Made by a program: the position numbers and the translations under genes. 64,000 bases of DNA, taken from NCBI GenBank assembly GCA_033391075.1, contig JAWPMV010000003.1, positions 124,001-188,000 of the forward strand, read 5' to 3'. Shown piece after piece: positions 34,336 through 43,498 of this stretch (position 1 is the first letter of the stretch; each line of letters opens with the position of its first letter). The notes beneath the pieces are model-generated. The model was not told the origin of the DNA. It did not search any database and worked only from the letters and a program-made list of their open reading frames with translations. This stretch comes from Bacteroidia bacterium (GTDB taxonomy: Bacteria > Bacteroidota > Bacteroidia > J057).

Positions 34336-34869
34336 TCAATTCAAAATGAAAGATTCCAACTTCTTTTTTAATATCCGTTTCGCTTTAAATAGTTGGGTCT
34401 TCGAGGTGCTTTCGCTGATCCCCAGCATCTCTGCGACTTCCTTGTGAGAATATCCCTCGATGGCATAGAGATTAAAAACTGTTCGATATCCATCGGGGAG
34501 CTGCTGGATCATAGCCGTTATTTCTTTGGCGGATAATCTGGAAAAAGTTAAATCTTCTGAGGGAGGGAATGCTCCCTGATCTTCTTCTTCGATGAAGGTG
34601 TATTTCCCTTTCCTTTTTCTTAGTTGATTGAGGGCTGTATGGACCATTACTTTTCGCATCCATCCAGCCAGACTGCCTTTCCCGGCGTATTGTTTGAGGT
34701 CTTTAAAAATCTTTATGAATCCTTCTTGCAAGATGTCTTCTGCTTCTGCACGGTCCCTGCTGTAGCGAAGACAGATCATAAAAAGTCTGACCTTATGGTT
34801 TTCATAAAGCTTTCTGAGAGCAATGTCATTTCCTTCTAAACAGGCTTTCAGCAGTTGTTTTTCTTGCAT
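34336..34869 (-). CDS. RNA polymerase ECF sigma factor
   Basis: 177 residues with region 2 (RLFMICLRYSRDRAEAEDILQEG) and region 4 (LPDGYRTVFNLYAIEGYSHKE... with EMLGISESTSKTQLFKAKRIL) of sigma-70 ECF type. It directs RNA polymerase to a regulon that probably includes its own operon. Ends 4 bases before the barrel partner. The 211-base upstream spacer to the plus-strand small-protein gene contains AAAAGTTGCC (34919) and its inverted copy (35015). Confidence 0.85.
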   Translation of the reverse strand: MQEKQLLKACLEGNDIALRKLYENHKVRLFMICLRYSRDRAEAEDILQEGFIKIFKDLKQYAGKGSLAGWMRKVMVHTALNQLRKRKGKYTFIEEEDQGAFPPSEDLTFSRLSAKEITAMIQQLPDGYRTVFNLYAIEGYSHKEVAEMLGISESTSKTQLFKAKRILKKKLESFILN

Positions 34870-34918
34870 ACAGCAGAATGCAATCCGGGGATTTCCTTTA
34901 AGGCACGGATGCGAGGGG

Positions 34919-35024
34919 AAAAGTTGCCTGGCTTATAACATTTAGACAAAAATAAGGAGGCTCCATTCCCCTTTATGGCTTTTTTGAATGAATAGTAAAT
35001 TTTTCTGAAAGTCGGGCAACTTTT
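34919..35024. promoter_or_regulatory. Wide 10-bp inverted repeat
   Basis: AAAAGTTGCC at 34919-34928 and GGCAACTTTT at 35015-35024, 86 bases apart. They bracket the divergent promoters of the sigma gene and the small-protein gene; a shared regulator or a long-range RNA stem are both possible. Confidence 0.35.
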
Positions 35025-35080
35025 TTTACCTGAGTTTTGCCTTATATATGATTATGCAGCCTTTCAGAAAAAAAAACAGC

Positions 35081-35284
35081 ATGAGTAAGTTTATCATTAT
35101 CCAGAAAGTCAGTGAAGACGTCCTCCTAAAAGGGATCATGGACCTCGACGATGTAGTCCTATGTGATGAGGCAGGTGAAATGAAACATTTCCCAACAAAA
35201 AATATGGCACAGAAATACCTGAAAGATCATGAATCCCGGGGTCAAATTGTCAAAATAAATCTCAGTCGGGCTGACTTCCTTTAG
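35081..35284 (+). CDS. Small protein, copy A of a paralogous pair
   Basis: 67 residues from the ATG at 35081; the frame opens 11 codons earlier but that leader is absent in the paralogue. It aligns end to end without gaps with the protein at 37148-37354 on the opposite strand: 24 of 67 residues identical, keeping I-I-(I/L), LxKGIxDLxD, C..xGExKxF, Y and GxIVKxNLxR. No TM or signal, so soluble. No family recognised. It is the first gene right of the sigma operon, divergent from it. Confidence 0.7.
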   Translation: MSKFIIIQKVSEDVLLKGIMDLDDVVLCDEAGEMKHFPTKNMAQKYLKDHESRGQIVKINLSRADFL

Positions 35285-35302
35285 GTTGGCGCCAATTATA
35301 TT

Positions 35303-36169
35303 CTAGGGTAAAAACTGGAATGCAGAAATAAAGTATTCTGTTTTTTCATGTGATCCCCGGGGAATCAACAGGTTTTTATTTCCATCATAATGGAAATCTC
35401 CCAGATAATATCCCTTTCCTGCTATCAATTTTTCGCTTTCCCCCGATTCATCTATATACCAGAGAGAACTGTTTTCGACAGTACTAAGCAAAAGTTCTTC
35501 TTTGGGCCCCACAAAAACACCATCAAAATCCTGGATGCCATCAGGGAGCTTAATCTCTTTCATCTTTTGACTGTCAAGCATGAGTTGAGTAAGCTTCATC
35601 CCTGCTACCCAGAGCTTGTTTCCTGTTATACATAATCCATTCGCATACTCGAGGCTTTTTTCATCCTGCATCCATACAGTTAGGCTGTCTCCTTCCAATT
35701 TCATGATTGCGTGCACAAATGATGCACTGACAAATACCTCACCCTCGGCGCTGATTGCAACATCATTTAATCCCAGATCAGAAATAGGGGAGGGATAGCT
35801 TTGAATGATTTTCCCTGCCTTTGTATCAATAGCCAGTAAACGATTTACATCTGCTATATATAAGATATCCTGCTTTACTGCCATTCCGGTAGGACGATGC
35901 AAAGAGTCTATCCATTTTGCTTCCAGCAGTTCACCTTTTGCAGAAAAACGAGAGATATAGCCTTCGACGCCTTTCTGATAAGACTTCCCATTTGATACAT
36001 AGTAAAGATCACTTGCCGAATCAAAGCAGACACTTTCTACCTGACTCAATGCTGCCTCTCTTCCCCAATCAGCCAAATGCAAGAAAAAATGACTGTGTTC
36101 AGATACCTGCTTACAACTGAAAAAGAGGAGACTGATACAGAAAAAAAAGCACAGATCGGAAAATCTCAT
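35303..36169 (-). CDS. SMP-30/gluconolactonase-like propeller lipoprotein
   Basis: 288 residues from the ATG at 36169, lipobox FFSC near residue 19. The body has repeated 40-residue blades with DSASDLYYVSNG, PTGMAVKQDILYIADVNRLLAID, LNDVAISAEGEVFVSASF, ANGLCITGNKLWVAG and FDGVFVGPKEELLLSTV, as in SMP-30/strictosidine-synthase-like six-bladed propellers. Its usual substrates are sugar lactones; here unknown. The stop faces the small-protein gene. Confidence 0.75.
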   Translation of the reverse strand: MRFSDLCFFFCISLLFFSCKQVSEHSHFFLHLADWGREAALSQVESVCFDSASDLYYVSNGKSYQKGVEGYISRFSAKGELLEAKWIDSLHRPTGMAVKQDILYIADVNRLLAIDTKAGKIIQSYPSPISDLGLNDVAISAEGEVFVSASFVHAIMKLEGDSLTVWMQDEKSLEYANGLCITGNKLWVAGMKLTQLMLDSQKMKEIKLPDGIQDFDGVFVGPKEELLLSTVENSSLWYIDESGESEKLIAGKGYYLGDFHYDGNKNLLIPRGSHEKTEYFISAFQFLP

Positions 36170-36339
36170 AGGAAGAATTTTCTTCAATATATCTGATTTG
36201 CTGGCTTTCTGAGAAAAATTCGATGAATGAGATCAGATCATGGATGTAGTCCCTGAAAAATCATCCGATGGGGTGATGGGGATGGCAATGGAAAGCCTGA
36301 GCTTTGATTTAACAATAATCAATCACAAAACTTAATCTT

Positions 36340-37056
36340 ATGAAAACATTTCGTAGTAGTATCCTCCTCCTTCTTTTTGGAGTACTTACTTTTAATGCCT
36401 CTCAGGCTCAATCTTGTACCAGTCTATTCTCAAGAATAGCGGATGTCTTCAATGGCCTTGTTCCTACTGTAATTGAATTGCGAACTGAAGCTGCAGAATT
36501 AATTGCAGGGACGATTATTCCCGTAGACGATCTGGATGAAATCAGTGAAAAGATCGAGAAAGCTCAAATCGATGCCTATAAAGCAATTGGAGAAGTGGTG
36601 GGAGATAAAGGAAGTCCTGGAGCGGTCAACCTCACAGTTCCTTTCAGAAATTGGGAAGGTAAGCTGTACCTGGAAAGAACTTTTTATGTGGCCAACAGCA
36701 GTTTTGACAATGTTACGGTAGAAATCACCAAGACGGGTGGGAAAAATGGAGCTGATATCGCCGTTTGCAAATACGATGTAGATGGTAATTACAAAACCAG
36801 CAAACGCAAGTCCATTGACAAAGGCAAGGATACCGAGGGCCAAAAACGGATCATTGAATTCAAAGGAATGAAAAATGAGAAGTATCTGACCATTCACATT
36901 GTCGCCAAAGGTCTGGCCTCAAACAAGTTTGATTACCGCATGAAGGTAACCGGTTCCTTTAATGTGGAAAAGCTGGCTGAGGAAAAGAAAACCCTGACGA
37001 CAAAACCCATGAGTTCTGAAGCTATTAAAAACAAAAGCAACTTAAAGAAGAACTAA
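36340..37056 (+). CDS. Secreted protein of unknown function
   Basis: 238 residues, signal peptide ending SQAQ. A helical segment (about 40-95, IELRTEAAELIAGTI) precedes a beta domain (100-215, LYLERTFYVANSSFDNVTVEITKTG, AVCKYDVDGNYKTSKRKSIDKG in pieces, EKYLTIHIVAKGLASNKFDYRMKV). No family recognised. It is followed by strong terminators shared with the converging small-protein gene. Confidence 0.65.
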   Translation: MKTFRSSILLLLFGVLTFNASQAQSCTSLFSRIADVFNGLVPTVIELRTEAAELIAGTIIPVDDLDEISEKIEKAQIDAYKAIGEVVGDKGSPGAVNLTVPFRNWEGKLYLERTFYVANSSFDNVTVEITKTGGKNGADIAVCKYDVDGNYKTSKRKSIDKGKDTEGQKRIIEFKGMKNEKYLTIHIVAKGLASNKFDYRMKVTGSFNVEKLAEEKKTLTTKPMSSEAIKNKSNLKKN

Positions 37057-37070
37057 GTATTATGTGACCT

Positions 37071-37101
37071 ATGCAGGAGCGAGTGTAATCGTCTCCTGCA
37101 T
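37071..37101. terminator. Terminator hairpin 1 (converging genes)
   Basis: ATGCAGGAG pairs with CTCCTGCAT, 13-base loop, 15 bases past the plus-strand stop. Confidence 0.6.
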
Positions 37102-37111
37102 TTTCAAAAGC

Positions 37112-37142
37112 AAAAGGGACAGAATTTTTCTGTCCCTTTTTT
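37112..37142. terminator. Terminator hairpin 2 (converging genes)
   Basis: AAAAGGGACAG pairs with CTGTCCCTTTT over a 7-base loop, followed by T2; works in both directions. It serves both the 36340 gene and the small-protein gene at 37148. Confidence 0.75.
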
Positions 37143-37147
37143 ATGTA

Positions 37148-37354
37148 TCAAATCAAATTTTCAGATCGCTTCAGATTCATTTTGACAATGGAGCCTTTTA
37201 TGGCTTCCTGATCCATATATTCCCGACATTGTTTGCTCGAAGTGAAAGTTTTTAACTCTCCATCGTCATGACAAACGGCCAGGTCCTCAAGGTCATAAAT
37301 TCCCTTGATGAGATCGCTTTTCTCCATGTTACGGAGGATGATATAATTTTTCAT
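37148..37354 (-). CDS. Small protein, copy B of the paralogous pair
   Basis: 68 residues from the ATG at 37354 (a second ATG two codons upstream at 37360). Gapless 24/67-identical paralogue of the 35081-35284 product; conserved core KGIxDLxD, C at 28, GExK, GxIVKxNLxR. Soluble, no family recognised. The pair sits 2 kb apart on opposite strands with the propeller lipoprotein and a secreted protein between. Confidence 0.7.
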   Translation of the reverse strand: MKNYIILRNMEKSDLIKGIYDLEDLAVCHDDGELKTFTSSKQCREYMDQEAIKGSIVKMNLKRSENLI

Positions 37355-37424
37355 GATCATTTAGCAAAACATCTATAGTCCATAAGCGGCTGCTAGATGG
37401 CTGGTTTATTCACATGTATCCATC

Positions 37425-37607
37425 TTATTTCGATCGAGACTTGATCCCGAAGTTCTGGCAGATTTGATTCGCGTAGTTCATCGCAAAGGTTTCAAATCCC
37501 GTAGGATCTGTTTTTGGGATAAAGGCTTTATTTTCAGCTTCAGAAGAAGTTGCTGTAGGCTTACTTCTTTTCCTGAAGAAGGAGTTTTTTTTTGTGTTAT
37601 CAGACAT
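37425..37607 (-). CDS. Small basic protein of unknown function
   Basis: 60 residues from the ATG at 37607: basic (NTKKNSFFRKRSKP) then TSSEAENKAFIPKTDPTGFETF and an end QICQNFGIKSRSK. The frame is open upstream to 37688. Not recognised. A dyad ACCTCCC-T-GGGAGGT at 37648-37662 lies 41-55 bases before the start and may be a leader structure. Possibly in a unit with 37691-38011. Confidence 0.4.
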   Translation of the reverse strand: MSDNTKKNSFFRKRSKPTATSSEAENKAFIPKTDPTGFETFAMNYANQICQNFGIKSRSK

Positions 37608-37690
37608 GAGATAATGCTTGAAATTCTTATATAAATAAAGGCTGCCTACCTCCCTGGGAGGTCGCATAGAAAGAAAGAATTCCAACAATT

Positions 37691-38011
37691 CTAGTGATAA
37701 TGTAGGTAGGACTGATACAATTTGTAAAAGGGGAGGCTGTTGCAGGTGTAACTACGGTTTTTACTGACCTGAAAAGATACTTTTAGGAGAAGATTCTGGA
37801 GGAATGATTGACTGGAAGCAGAAAGGAAACCTAAAGGGAAGTCAGACTCCTTCTCTTTTTTATCCTCGGATTCCTCATTAAACTCCTTTCCATCCTTGAC
37901 CTCGGTCAGTTCCGTTTCCTCAAGATTATTCATCCAGTCGAGCCCCTCCAAAGAGGAAAAGACCATAAGGCCGGCCAGAAGGATCAATATGAGATGCTTG
38001 AGGTATTTCAT
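37691..38011 (-). CDS. Small exported or membrane-anchored protein
   Basis: 106 residues; hydrophobic leader (LKHLILILLAGLMVFSS), acidic middle (EETELTEVKDGKEFNEESEDKK), and a hydrophobic segment later (about 62-85). Function unknown. Start at 38011 chosen because the frame upstream has no good leader. Confidence 0.5.
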   Translation of the reverse strand: MKYLKHLILILLAGLMVFSSLEGLDWMNNLEETELTEVKDGKEFNEESEDKKEKESDFPLGFLSASSQSFLQNLLLKVSFQVSKNRSYTCNSLPFYKLYQSYLHYH

Positions 38012-38204
38012 TTGCAATCCAGCAGATGAGACAAAATCCACCTTTTGTTGATTTAAAAATAGCAATAATTATGCTGAAGGGATCGGATTTATATCTGGCT
38101 AGTTAAGGCTGGAGGAATTTCTTCAGAAAAATTTCACAATTCCATGTAGCAATTTATGCGTGTGAAATTCAAATTGAATCTTTCCTCCAAAAGAATATCT
38201 GCAA

Positions 38205-39284
38205 ATGAAAAATAATAAACTATTCGCATTGCTGGTCTTCCTTAGTTGTTTTCTGCAAACCTTATTCGCGCAGGATCAGGGGAAGCTAATTCAAAGGAGT
38301 ATTCATAGCCATCATTTGGAACAAAGCCTTAGCAATGAATCTGCTGACAGAAATATCAGCATTTATCTCCCTCCTTCTTATGAAACAGACAATAGCAAGC
38401 GCTATCCTGTCATCTTTTTACTACATGGAATCGGAGGGACGAATAAAGACTGGTTTCTCCCAGGCCTGGGAGGAGAAAAATTCACAGATATCAAAGAAGT
38501 AATGGATTATGGCATTAAAGAAGGAGTGTTTGGGGAAATGATTATTGTTATGCCAGATCAAAACACGCATTGGTTTGGAAGTTTTTATACCAATTCTCCA
38601 GTTACAGGCAATTGGGAAGATTTTACAACCGAAGAACTGGTGGCTTATGTAGATGAGAACTTCCGGACCCTGGCAAAAAAAGAGAGCAGGGGCATTGCCG
38701 GCCACTCTATGGGAGGATACGGAGCCCTTTCATTGGCCATTAGACATCCGGATATATACAGCCTTGTCTATGGATTGAGTCCTGCGATTATAGAATTTAC
38801 GGCTGATTTAGCTTCAGACCAGGAGTTTTATCGGAAAGTACTCCGAGCCAAATCTTTTGATGAATTGAGACAAACTAATGATTTCCTGGCTATGGGAGCT
38901 GTGACGGTAGCGCAGGCATTCTCCCCTAATATAGAACGCCCTCCATTCTATGTTGATATGCCATTTAAAGAAATAGATGGTAAACTTTCCCCTAATTACC
39001 CAGCCTATAATAAGTGGTTGGAAAAATCACCGATCCGGATGATTGAAAGTTATCGGGAAAACTTTGACCTACTCAAGGGGATCGGATTTGATGTGGGGGA
39101 TCAGGATGAATTTTCATTTATCCTACTCAATAGTCAGACCTTTTCAAAAAGTCTCCATGAAGCAGGAATCGATCATTTTTTTGAGGTTTATTCCGGAGAC
39201 CATAGAAATCAACTGATGGGAGAAAAGGGAAGATTTTATAAAAAGCTGCTTCCCTTCTTTTCAAAACGGCTCGAATTTCAATAA
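38205..39284 (+). CDS. Secreted esterase-D/FrmB-type alpha/beta hydrolase
   Basis: 359 residues; signal peptide ends TLFAQ. The N-terminal strand has YPVIFLLHGIGGTNKDWF; the nucleophile elbow is GHSMGGYGALSLA (Ser about residue 168); the acid and His are probably in the segment GIGFDVGDQDEF and YSGDHRNQL. Family members hydrolyse carboxyl esters such as S-formylglutathione or acylated sugars. Exported, so likely an acylated extracellular substrate. Spacer of 91 bases to the YceI gene contains the hairpin CAAAGAAT/ATTCTTTG at 39319-39341. Confidence 0.8.
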   Translation: MKNNKLFALLVFLSCFLQTLFAQDQGKLIQRSIHSHHLEQSLSNESADRNISIYLPPSYETDNSKRYPVIFLLHGIGGTNKDWFLPGLGGEKFTDIKEVMDYGIKEGVFGEMIIVMPDQNTHWFGSFYTNSPVTGNWEDFTTEELVAYVDENFRTLAKKESRGIAGHSMGGYGALSLAIRHPDIYSLVYGLSPAIIEFTADLASDQEFYRKVLRAKSFDELRQTNDFLAMGAVTVAQAFSPNIERPPFYVDMPFKEIDGKLSPNYPAYNKWLEKSPIRMIESYRENFDLLKGIGFDVGDQDEFSFILLNSQTFSKSLHEAGIDHFFEVYSGDHRNQLMGEKGRFYKKLLPFFSKRLEFQ

Positions 39285-39318
39285 AGCTGAAATAACCAAA
39301 ATCAATAATTAGGGCTAA

Positions 39319-39341
39319 CAAAGAATTTCAAAGATTCTTTG
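39319..39341 (+). terminator. Weak hairpin after the esterase gene
   Basis: CAAAGAAT/ATTCTTTG around a 7-base loop, 35 bases past the esterase stop. It has no T-run. Confidence 0.35.
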
Positions 39342-39375
39342 CCAGATAAGCCTTTGTTTAATTTTTAATAAGCAT

Positions 39376-40425
39376 ATGAAAAACAAGACCTGCCCTCAGA
39401 ACTTCCCGACGGTTTTTTTCTGCCTCTTATTCCTTTGTATGGGCGCAAAGATTTCGGCACAAAAGATCAATATGGCCAATCGCTATCAGATCAATAAGGA
39501 TGGTTCCTTCATCCAGTTTAAAACTACTATGGCCGGTTTCCCGGTAATCCGTGGAGCATTGAAAGCTTATCAGGCGACCATATTTTATGACCCCAATGAT
39601 GTCATGAAAAGTTCAGCTACTATCCGTTTAGGTTCGGCGGGATTTAGTACAGCTCATGATAAAAGAGATGTAGAACTCCAGGGAGCACATTTCCTTAATA
39701 CTGCCGAATTCCCAGGCATTTGGTTTCAGGGTACAGAAGTGACTCCAACTGAAAAAGGCTTTGAATTGAAAGGGACCCTAAATATCAAAGACATCAGCAA
39801 AACAGTAAGTCTCCAAATAGAGACACCCAGCCTCATGAGAGGAGCCATGAATGGAATGGATTTAATGATCGTTAAAGGGGATTTTGCAATCAATCGGAAG
39901 GATTTTCAATTAGGAACAAGTGGAGACTGGGCTTCAAATCCTATGTTAGGAGATCAAATTGATATAGAATTTACTTTTCTGTGCAGCAGTTATACCCTTG
40001 GATTCTTGAAAAACAATTTCATTCGAAAACTGGATGACAGGGATCATGCAGTAGGACTTGTTTATGAAGAAGTAAAAAATAATGGGCTGGATAGCGGGAT
40101 GAAGTTGTTGAAAGAATTGATGAAGGATAAACGATACAAAGCAGATAATTGGTTGAATAATCTTGCAGACATAGGCTGGATATTGATGGTAGATGGATTG
40201 GGGAAAGAATCATTGCCTTTTTATGAAATGGCGCTAAAAAAGAACCCTGCTCATATGTCTTCTCTCCTGAGATTGGGGGATGCCTATACAATAGCTGGAG
40301 AATATGATCATGCTTTGGCACACTTTAAGAAGGAACGTGCATTAGCAGAAAGGGCGCGTTTCACCCACATTCCGCATATGATCCGATTGCTCAGCAATTC
40401 TTTCGACCTAAAAAACATGAAATGA
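39376..40425 (+). CDS. YceI-like protein with C-terminal TPR-like extension
   Basis: 349 residues; signal ends KISAQ. Residues about 28-195 are a YceI domain (RYQINKDGSFIQFKTT, AFYDPND-like ATIFYDPNDVMKSSATIRLG, LNTAEFPGIWFQG, GTLNIKDISKTVSL, IDIEFTFL), a lipocalin-like isoprenoid-binding fold. A helical C-terminal region (225-349) with AHMSSLLRLGDAYTIAGEYDHALAHF reads like a TPR. The stop overlaps the next start by 4 bases (ATGA), so translation is coupled to the serine hydrolase. Confidence 0.75.
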   Translation: MKNKTCPQNFPTVFFCLLFLCMGAKISAQKINMANRYQINKDGSFIQFKTTMAGFPVIRGALKAYQATIFYDPNDVMKSSATIRLGSAGFSTAHDKRDVELQGAHFLNTAEFPGIWFQGTEVTPTEKGFELKGTLNIKDISKTVSLQIETPSLMRGAMNGMDLMIVKGDFAINRKDFQLGTSGDWASNPMLGDQIDIEFTFLCSSYTLGFLKNNFIRKLDDRDHAVGLVYEEVKNNGLDSGMKLLKELMKDKRYKADNWLNNLADIGWILMVDGLGKESLPFYEMALKKNPAHMSSLLRLGDAYTIAGEYDHALAHFKKERALAERARFTHIPHMIRLLSNSFDLKNMK

Positions 40426-41441
40426 AACATAGTATATACCTGATTCTCTTATCCTTTATACTTAGTCAGGCTTGTGGTCAAAGTCCTTCTCTTTCAAATA
40501 AGGAGTACTCCCCTCAAATGAAGAAAGTCTATGAGAGGGCAATGGCCGCAGAGAATCTGAGAAGTCTGATAATTAGTCAAAACGGAAAAATCTTATTTGA
40601 AGAGTATTTCGATGATTATGCGAAAGACAGTCTCGATCATCTTCGCTCTGGAACGAAGAGCATTATGGCTAGCTTGATTGGAATTGCAATTGATCAAGGA
40701 TATATCGAGAGCCTGGAGCTTTCTATTGAAGCCTATTTTGGGGAAAGGGCCCGAAATAAAGAATCCATTAAGATTCGACATCTATTGGCTATGACGACTG
40801 GGATTGAATGGTCTGAAGGAGCAGCGGGCTACAATGCCTGGGTAAGTTCAGGCAGGCATATCGATTACCTTCTCCAAAAACCCATGCATGCCAAAGCAGG
40901 AGAGGAGTGGAATTATAATTCAGCCGCTTCTCATTTACTTTCTGCAATCCTGACAAAAGCAACAGGGATGAGTACCCTGGAATTTGCGGAAAAGCACCTT
41001 TTTAGGCCCATGGGAATAAAGCATGTTAGATGGGAAAGCCTGAGTGAAGGCTATTATAATGGGGGAGCTGGATTGGAAATGAAGCCCAGGGATATGCTTA
41101 AAATCGGCTATCTATATGCTCATGGAGGAAAGTATAAAGGGAAGCAAATTTTATCAGAAGCTTTTATTGATCATGCGACCCGATCACATTTACCAGAAGA
41201 GAAAGCAGAATATGGAGGGGATACTTATGGATTGAGTTGGTGGATGGGAGAAATGAAGGGAAAGAAGATCATATTTGCGGCTGGATACGGGGGACAGGCT
41301 ATTATGATCCTGCCCGAAATGGAAATCGTCATTGTCCTAACCCACAATTGGCGAGTTGATCAGGCTGAAGCAATCCATCAGCAAAATCAAGCCTTTAAAC
41401 AAATCCTTCCCCTGATTTTAACTGCGGTATTGGAAGAATAA
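40422..41441 (+). CDS. Serine hydrolase (class C beta-lactamase/DD-peptidase-like)
   Basis: 339 residues; exported, likely a lipoprotein (signal ends SQAC near residue 17). SxxK is in LRSGTKSIMASLIG, the YxN-type in WNYNSAASHLL, and the third motif is reduced to GYGGQAIMI, as in several non-lactamase branches. Likely an esterase or D-amino-acid peptidase. Coupled to the YceI gene by an ATGA overlap. Confidence 0.8.
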   Translation: MKHSIYLILLSFILSQACGQSPSLSNKEYSPQMKKVYERAMAAENLRSLIISQNGKILFEEYFDDYAKDSLDHLRSGTKSIMASLIGIAIDQGYIESLELSIEAYFGERARNKESIKIRHLLAMTTGIEWSEGAAGYNAWVSSGRHIDYLLQKPMHAKAGEEWNYNSAASHLLSAILTKATGMSTLEFAEKHLFRPMGIKHVRWESLSEGYYNGGAGLEMKPRDMLKIGYLYAHGGKYKGKQILSEAFIDHATRSHLPEEKAEYGGDTYGLSWWMGEMKGKKIIFAAGYGGQAIMILPEMEIVIVLTHNWRVDQAEAIHQQNQAFKQILPLILTAVLEE

Positions 41442-41443
41442 GT

Positions 41444-43498
41444 TTAGGGGGATTCCGAGCGCATAATGTCCGCATCATTCAGATCAATCTGCGTAAAAAG
41501 AAGCTGATCTTCCGCAGGATTTATGGACAGGCTAATGCCCAATCTCGGAATCCTTTTTTCTGGTTTGAATACCGAGCTGGATTGAAGAGTCTGGAGGTCC
41601 AGATATTCTATATGCTTACTGTTGGGATTGAAGTAGTAAATTCCGGAATCTCCCAGAGAAAAAGCCCCATAGTGCATAGGATGAAAATCTTCTATGATTT
41701 TTTCTTCAATTTTATTTATCAGGTCATATTTCCATAAACCCATAGCTCCCTTTTTACAATAAAAAAGCAGGGATTTCTCTGCATGGACTTGAGGAGCATA
41801 GGCTTCATTTTCCAAAATTTTTTGTTTTAAAGTGCCCTTTGCCTCTATTTTCCACACACTCCATGTTCCAGCGTCCTCAGAGCTGAAATAGATGCTATTA
41901 TCGCTGCCATAGAAGGGTGTATGCTCATCATTATCTGAATTTGTAAGATTCTGAAGAGGACCTCCTTTGGCATTTATTTGAAAAATGTCGGATTGCCCAT
42001 CTTGGAAGCCCTGAAAGACAATGAATTTTCCATCGGAGGACCAACGCGGGCTATTAAGATACTGTCCAGAGAAGTTGCTTATGGCAATAGGATCAGAACC
42101 ATCCGCATGGGCTATCCAGATCTGAAATCGATTTTCTGATTTTTGGGTAAAGCAAACCTGTAATCCAGTAGGGGAAAAAACAGGATTGAGATCAAGGCCA
42201 CTACTTGCCTCCCAAATCCTGGTGGCTTTTTCTTTCATATCATAAGACCAAATATTTACCTGGTCTTCCATTTTTGCATAAATAAGCCTTCCTGTTTCGG
42301 CAATCCGGGGCATAACCGTTTGGTAGTCCAATAAGGGAAGAAGCTGAGAAATTCCACTTGTTAAATCGACTTCCCAAAGTTTGTAAAGACCGGAACGATC
42401 TGATCCATATATCAAGGAAGTTCCTTCTTTTGACCAGTCGAAGCCATTGATAGATTGATGAACTTTGGTTATCTGATCTAAGCTCCCAGTCTTCAGATTC
42501 AGAACCCACAGCTGCATACTGACTGAATTTCGCTCTCGGATGAAGGCGATTTTCTGGCCATCAGGTGAAAAATTGGGATGAATATCTCCATTATAATTCC
42601 CCTCAGGATTTGTGAGCCATTTCTCTTCTCCTGATTCCAATGAAATCAATTTTATTCCCAGAGGACTATCCTGAACTTTCCTGTCATTATATAGAATCCA
42701 TTTTTCATCTGGTGAAATATCAAAATCACCAAAGCTATGGTCTGGAGCCTCTATTACTCGAACTTCTTCCTTTCCCAACAAGGAACGTTTATATAGCTGG
42801 CTTTTACCTGATTCATATCTCGCAAAATAGATGTGGCTTCCATTGGGTGACCATTTAGGCCGAAGATCTGCTGAAGCATCCTGTGTAATTCTTGCTAAAT
42901 CCCCGCTACCGATTTGCTTTACATACACATCCCAGTTGTCATCTTCTTTTCCTTTCCAGGAATAGGCAACAAATTTTCCATCCGGAGAAATGGAGGGCCA
43001 GTATTCTGTATTGGAATAATTTGCGATGGCGGAAGGAAGAAAGGCTTTGGGACTGGAAGTTTTCAAGGCTTTTCGGGAAGCAAAAGCACCAATCGCCAAA
43101 GTGAACAAAACCAGGAGGGAGATCAAGAGCGGTTTTTTGACAGAATCATTCTGTATGAGTTGATGGGCTATTTCTAGCTCTTTGACATCAGCCCTAAGGC
43201 GATATCCCCTTTTGCTAATGGTCTCTATATATACAGGATCGCGCGGATCATCTTCCAGTGCTTTTCGTAAGGAAGAAATCGCTCGCGTCAAGACATTCTC
43301 ACCTACGATTACTCCTTCCCAGGCTCTCTCCATTAGCTCATCCTTGCTTATGACTTGCCCCTTTTCTGTAACGAGTATTTCCAATACCCTCATAAGTTGG
43401 GGTTCCAATTTTTTCTGGAAGCCATTCTTAGTTACTAGCAGGAGCTCTGGTTCAACTAGCCATTCGCCTATAAAATATGAATCGCTTGTAGCAGGCAT
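41444..43498 (-). CDS. CadC-like regulator with winged helix, TM and PD40 propeller
   Basis: 684 residues. Trans_reg_C winged helix at 10-105 (VLEILVTEKGQVISKDELMERAWE), TM helix about 122-142, and a periplasmic WD40-like (PD40/TolB) propeller with repeats such as ISPDGKFVAYSW, WSPNGSHIYFARY, ISPDEKWILYNDR and FSPDGQKIAFIRE. It should sense an extracytoplasmic signal and bind DNA from the membrane. Its stop is 2 bases from the stop of the converging hydrolase gene. Confidence 0.85.
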   Translation of the reverse strand: MPATSDSYFIGEWLVEPELLLVTKNGFQKKLEPQLMRVLEILVTEKGQVISKDELMERAWEGVIVGENVLTRAISSLRKALEDDPRDPVYIETISKRGYRLRADVKELEIAHQLIQNDSVKKPLLISLLVLFTLAIGAFASRKALKTSSPKAFLPSAIANYSNTEYWPSISPDGKFVAYSWKGKEDDNWDVYVKQIGSGDLARITQDASADLRPKWSPNGSHIYFARYESGKSQLYKRSLLGKEEVRVIEAPDHSFGDFDISPDEKWILYNDRKVQDSPLGIKLISLESGEEKWLTNPEGNYNGDIHPNFSPDGQKIAFIRERNSVSMQLWVLNLKTGSLDQITKVHQSINGFDWSKEGTSLIYGSDRSGLYKLWEVDLTSGISQLLPLLDYQTVMPRIAETGRLIYAKMEDQVNIWSYDMKEKATRIWEASSGLDLNPVFSPTGLQVCFTQKSENRFQIWIAHADGSDPIAISNFSGQYLNSPRWSSDGKFIVFQGFQDGQSDIFQINAKGGPLQNLTNSDNDEHTPFYGSDNSIYFSSEDAGTWSVWKIEAKGTLKQKILENEAYAPQVHAEKSLLFYCKKGAMGLWKYDLINKIEEKIIEDFHPMHYGAFSLGDSGIYYFNPNSKHIEYLDLQTLQSSSVFKPEKRIPRLGISLSINPAEDQLLFTQIDLNDADIMRSESP

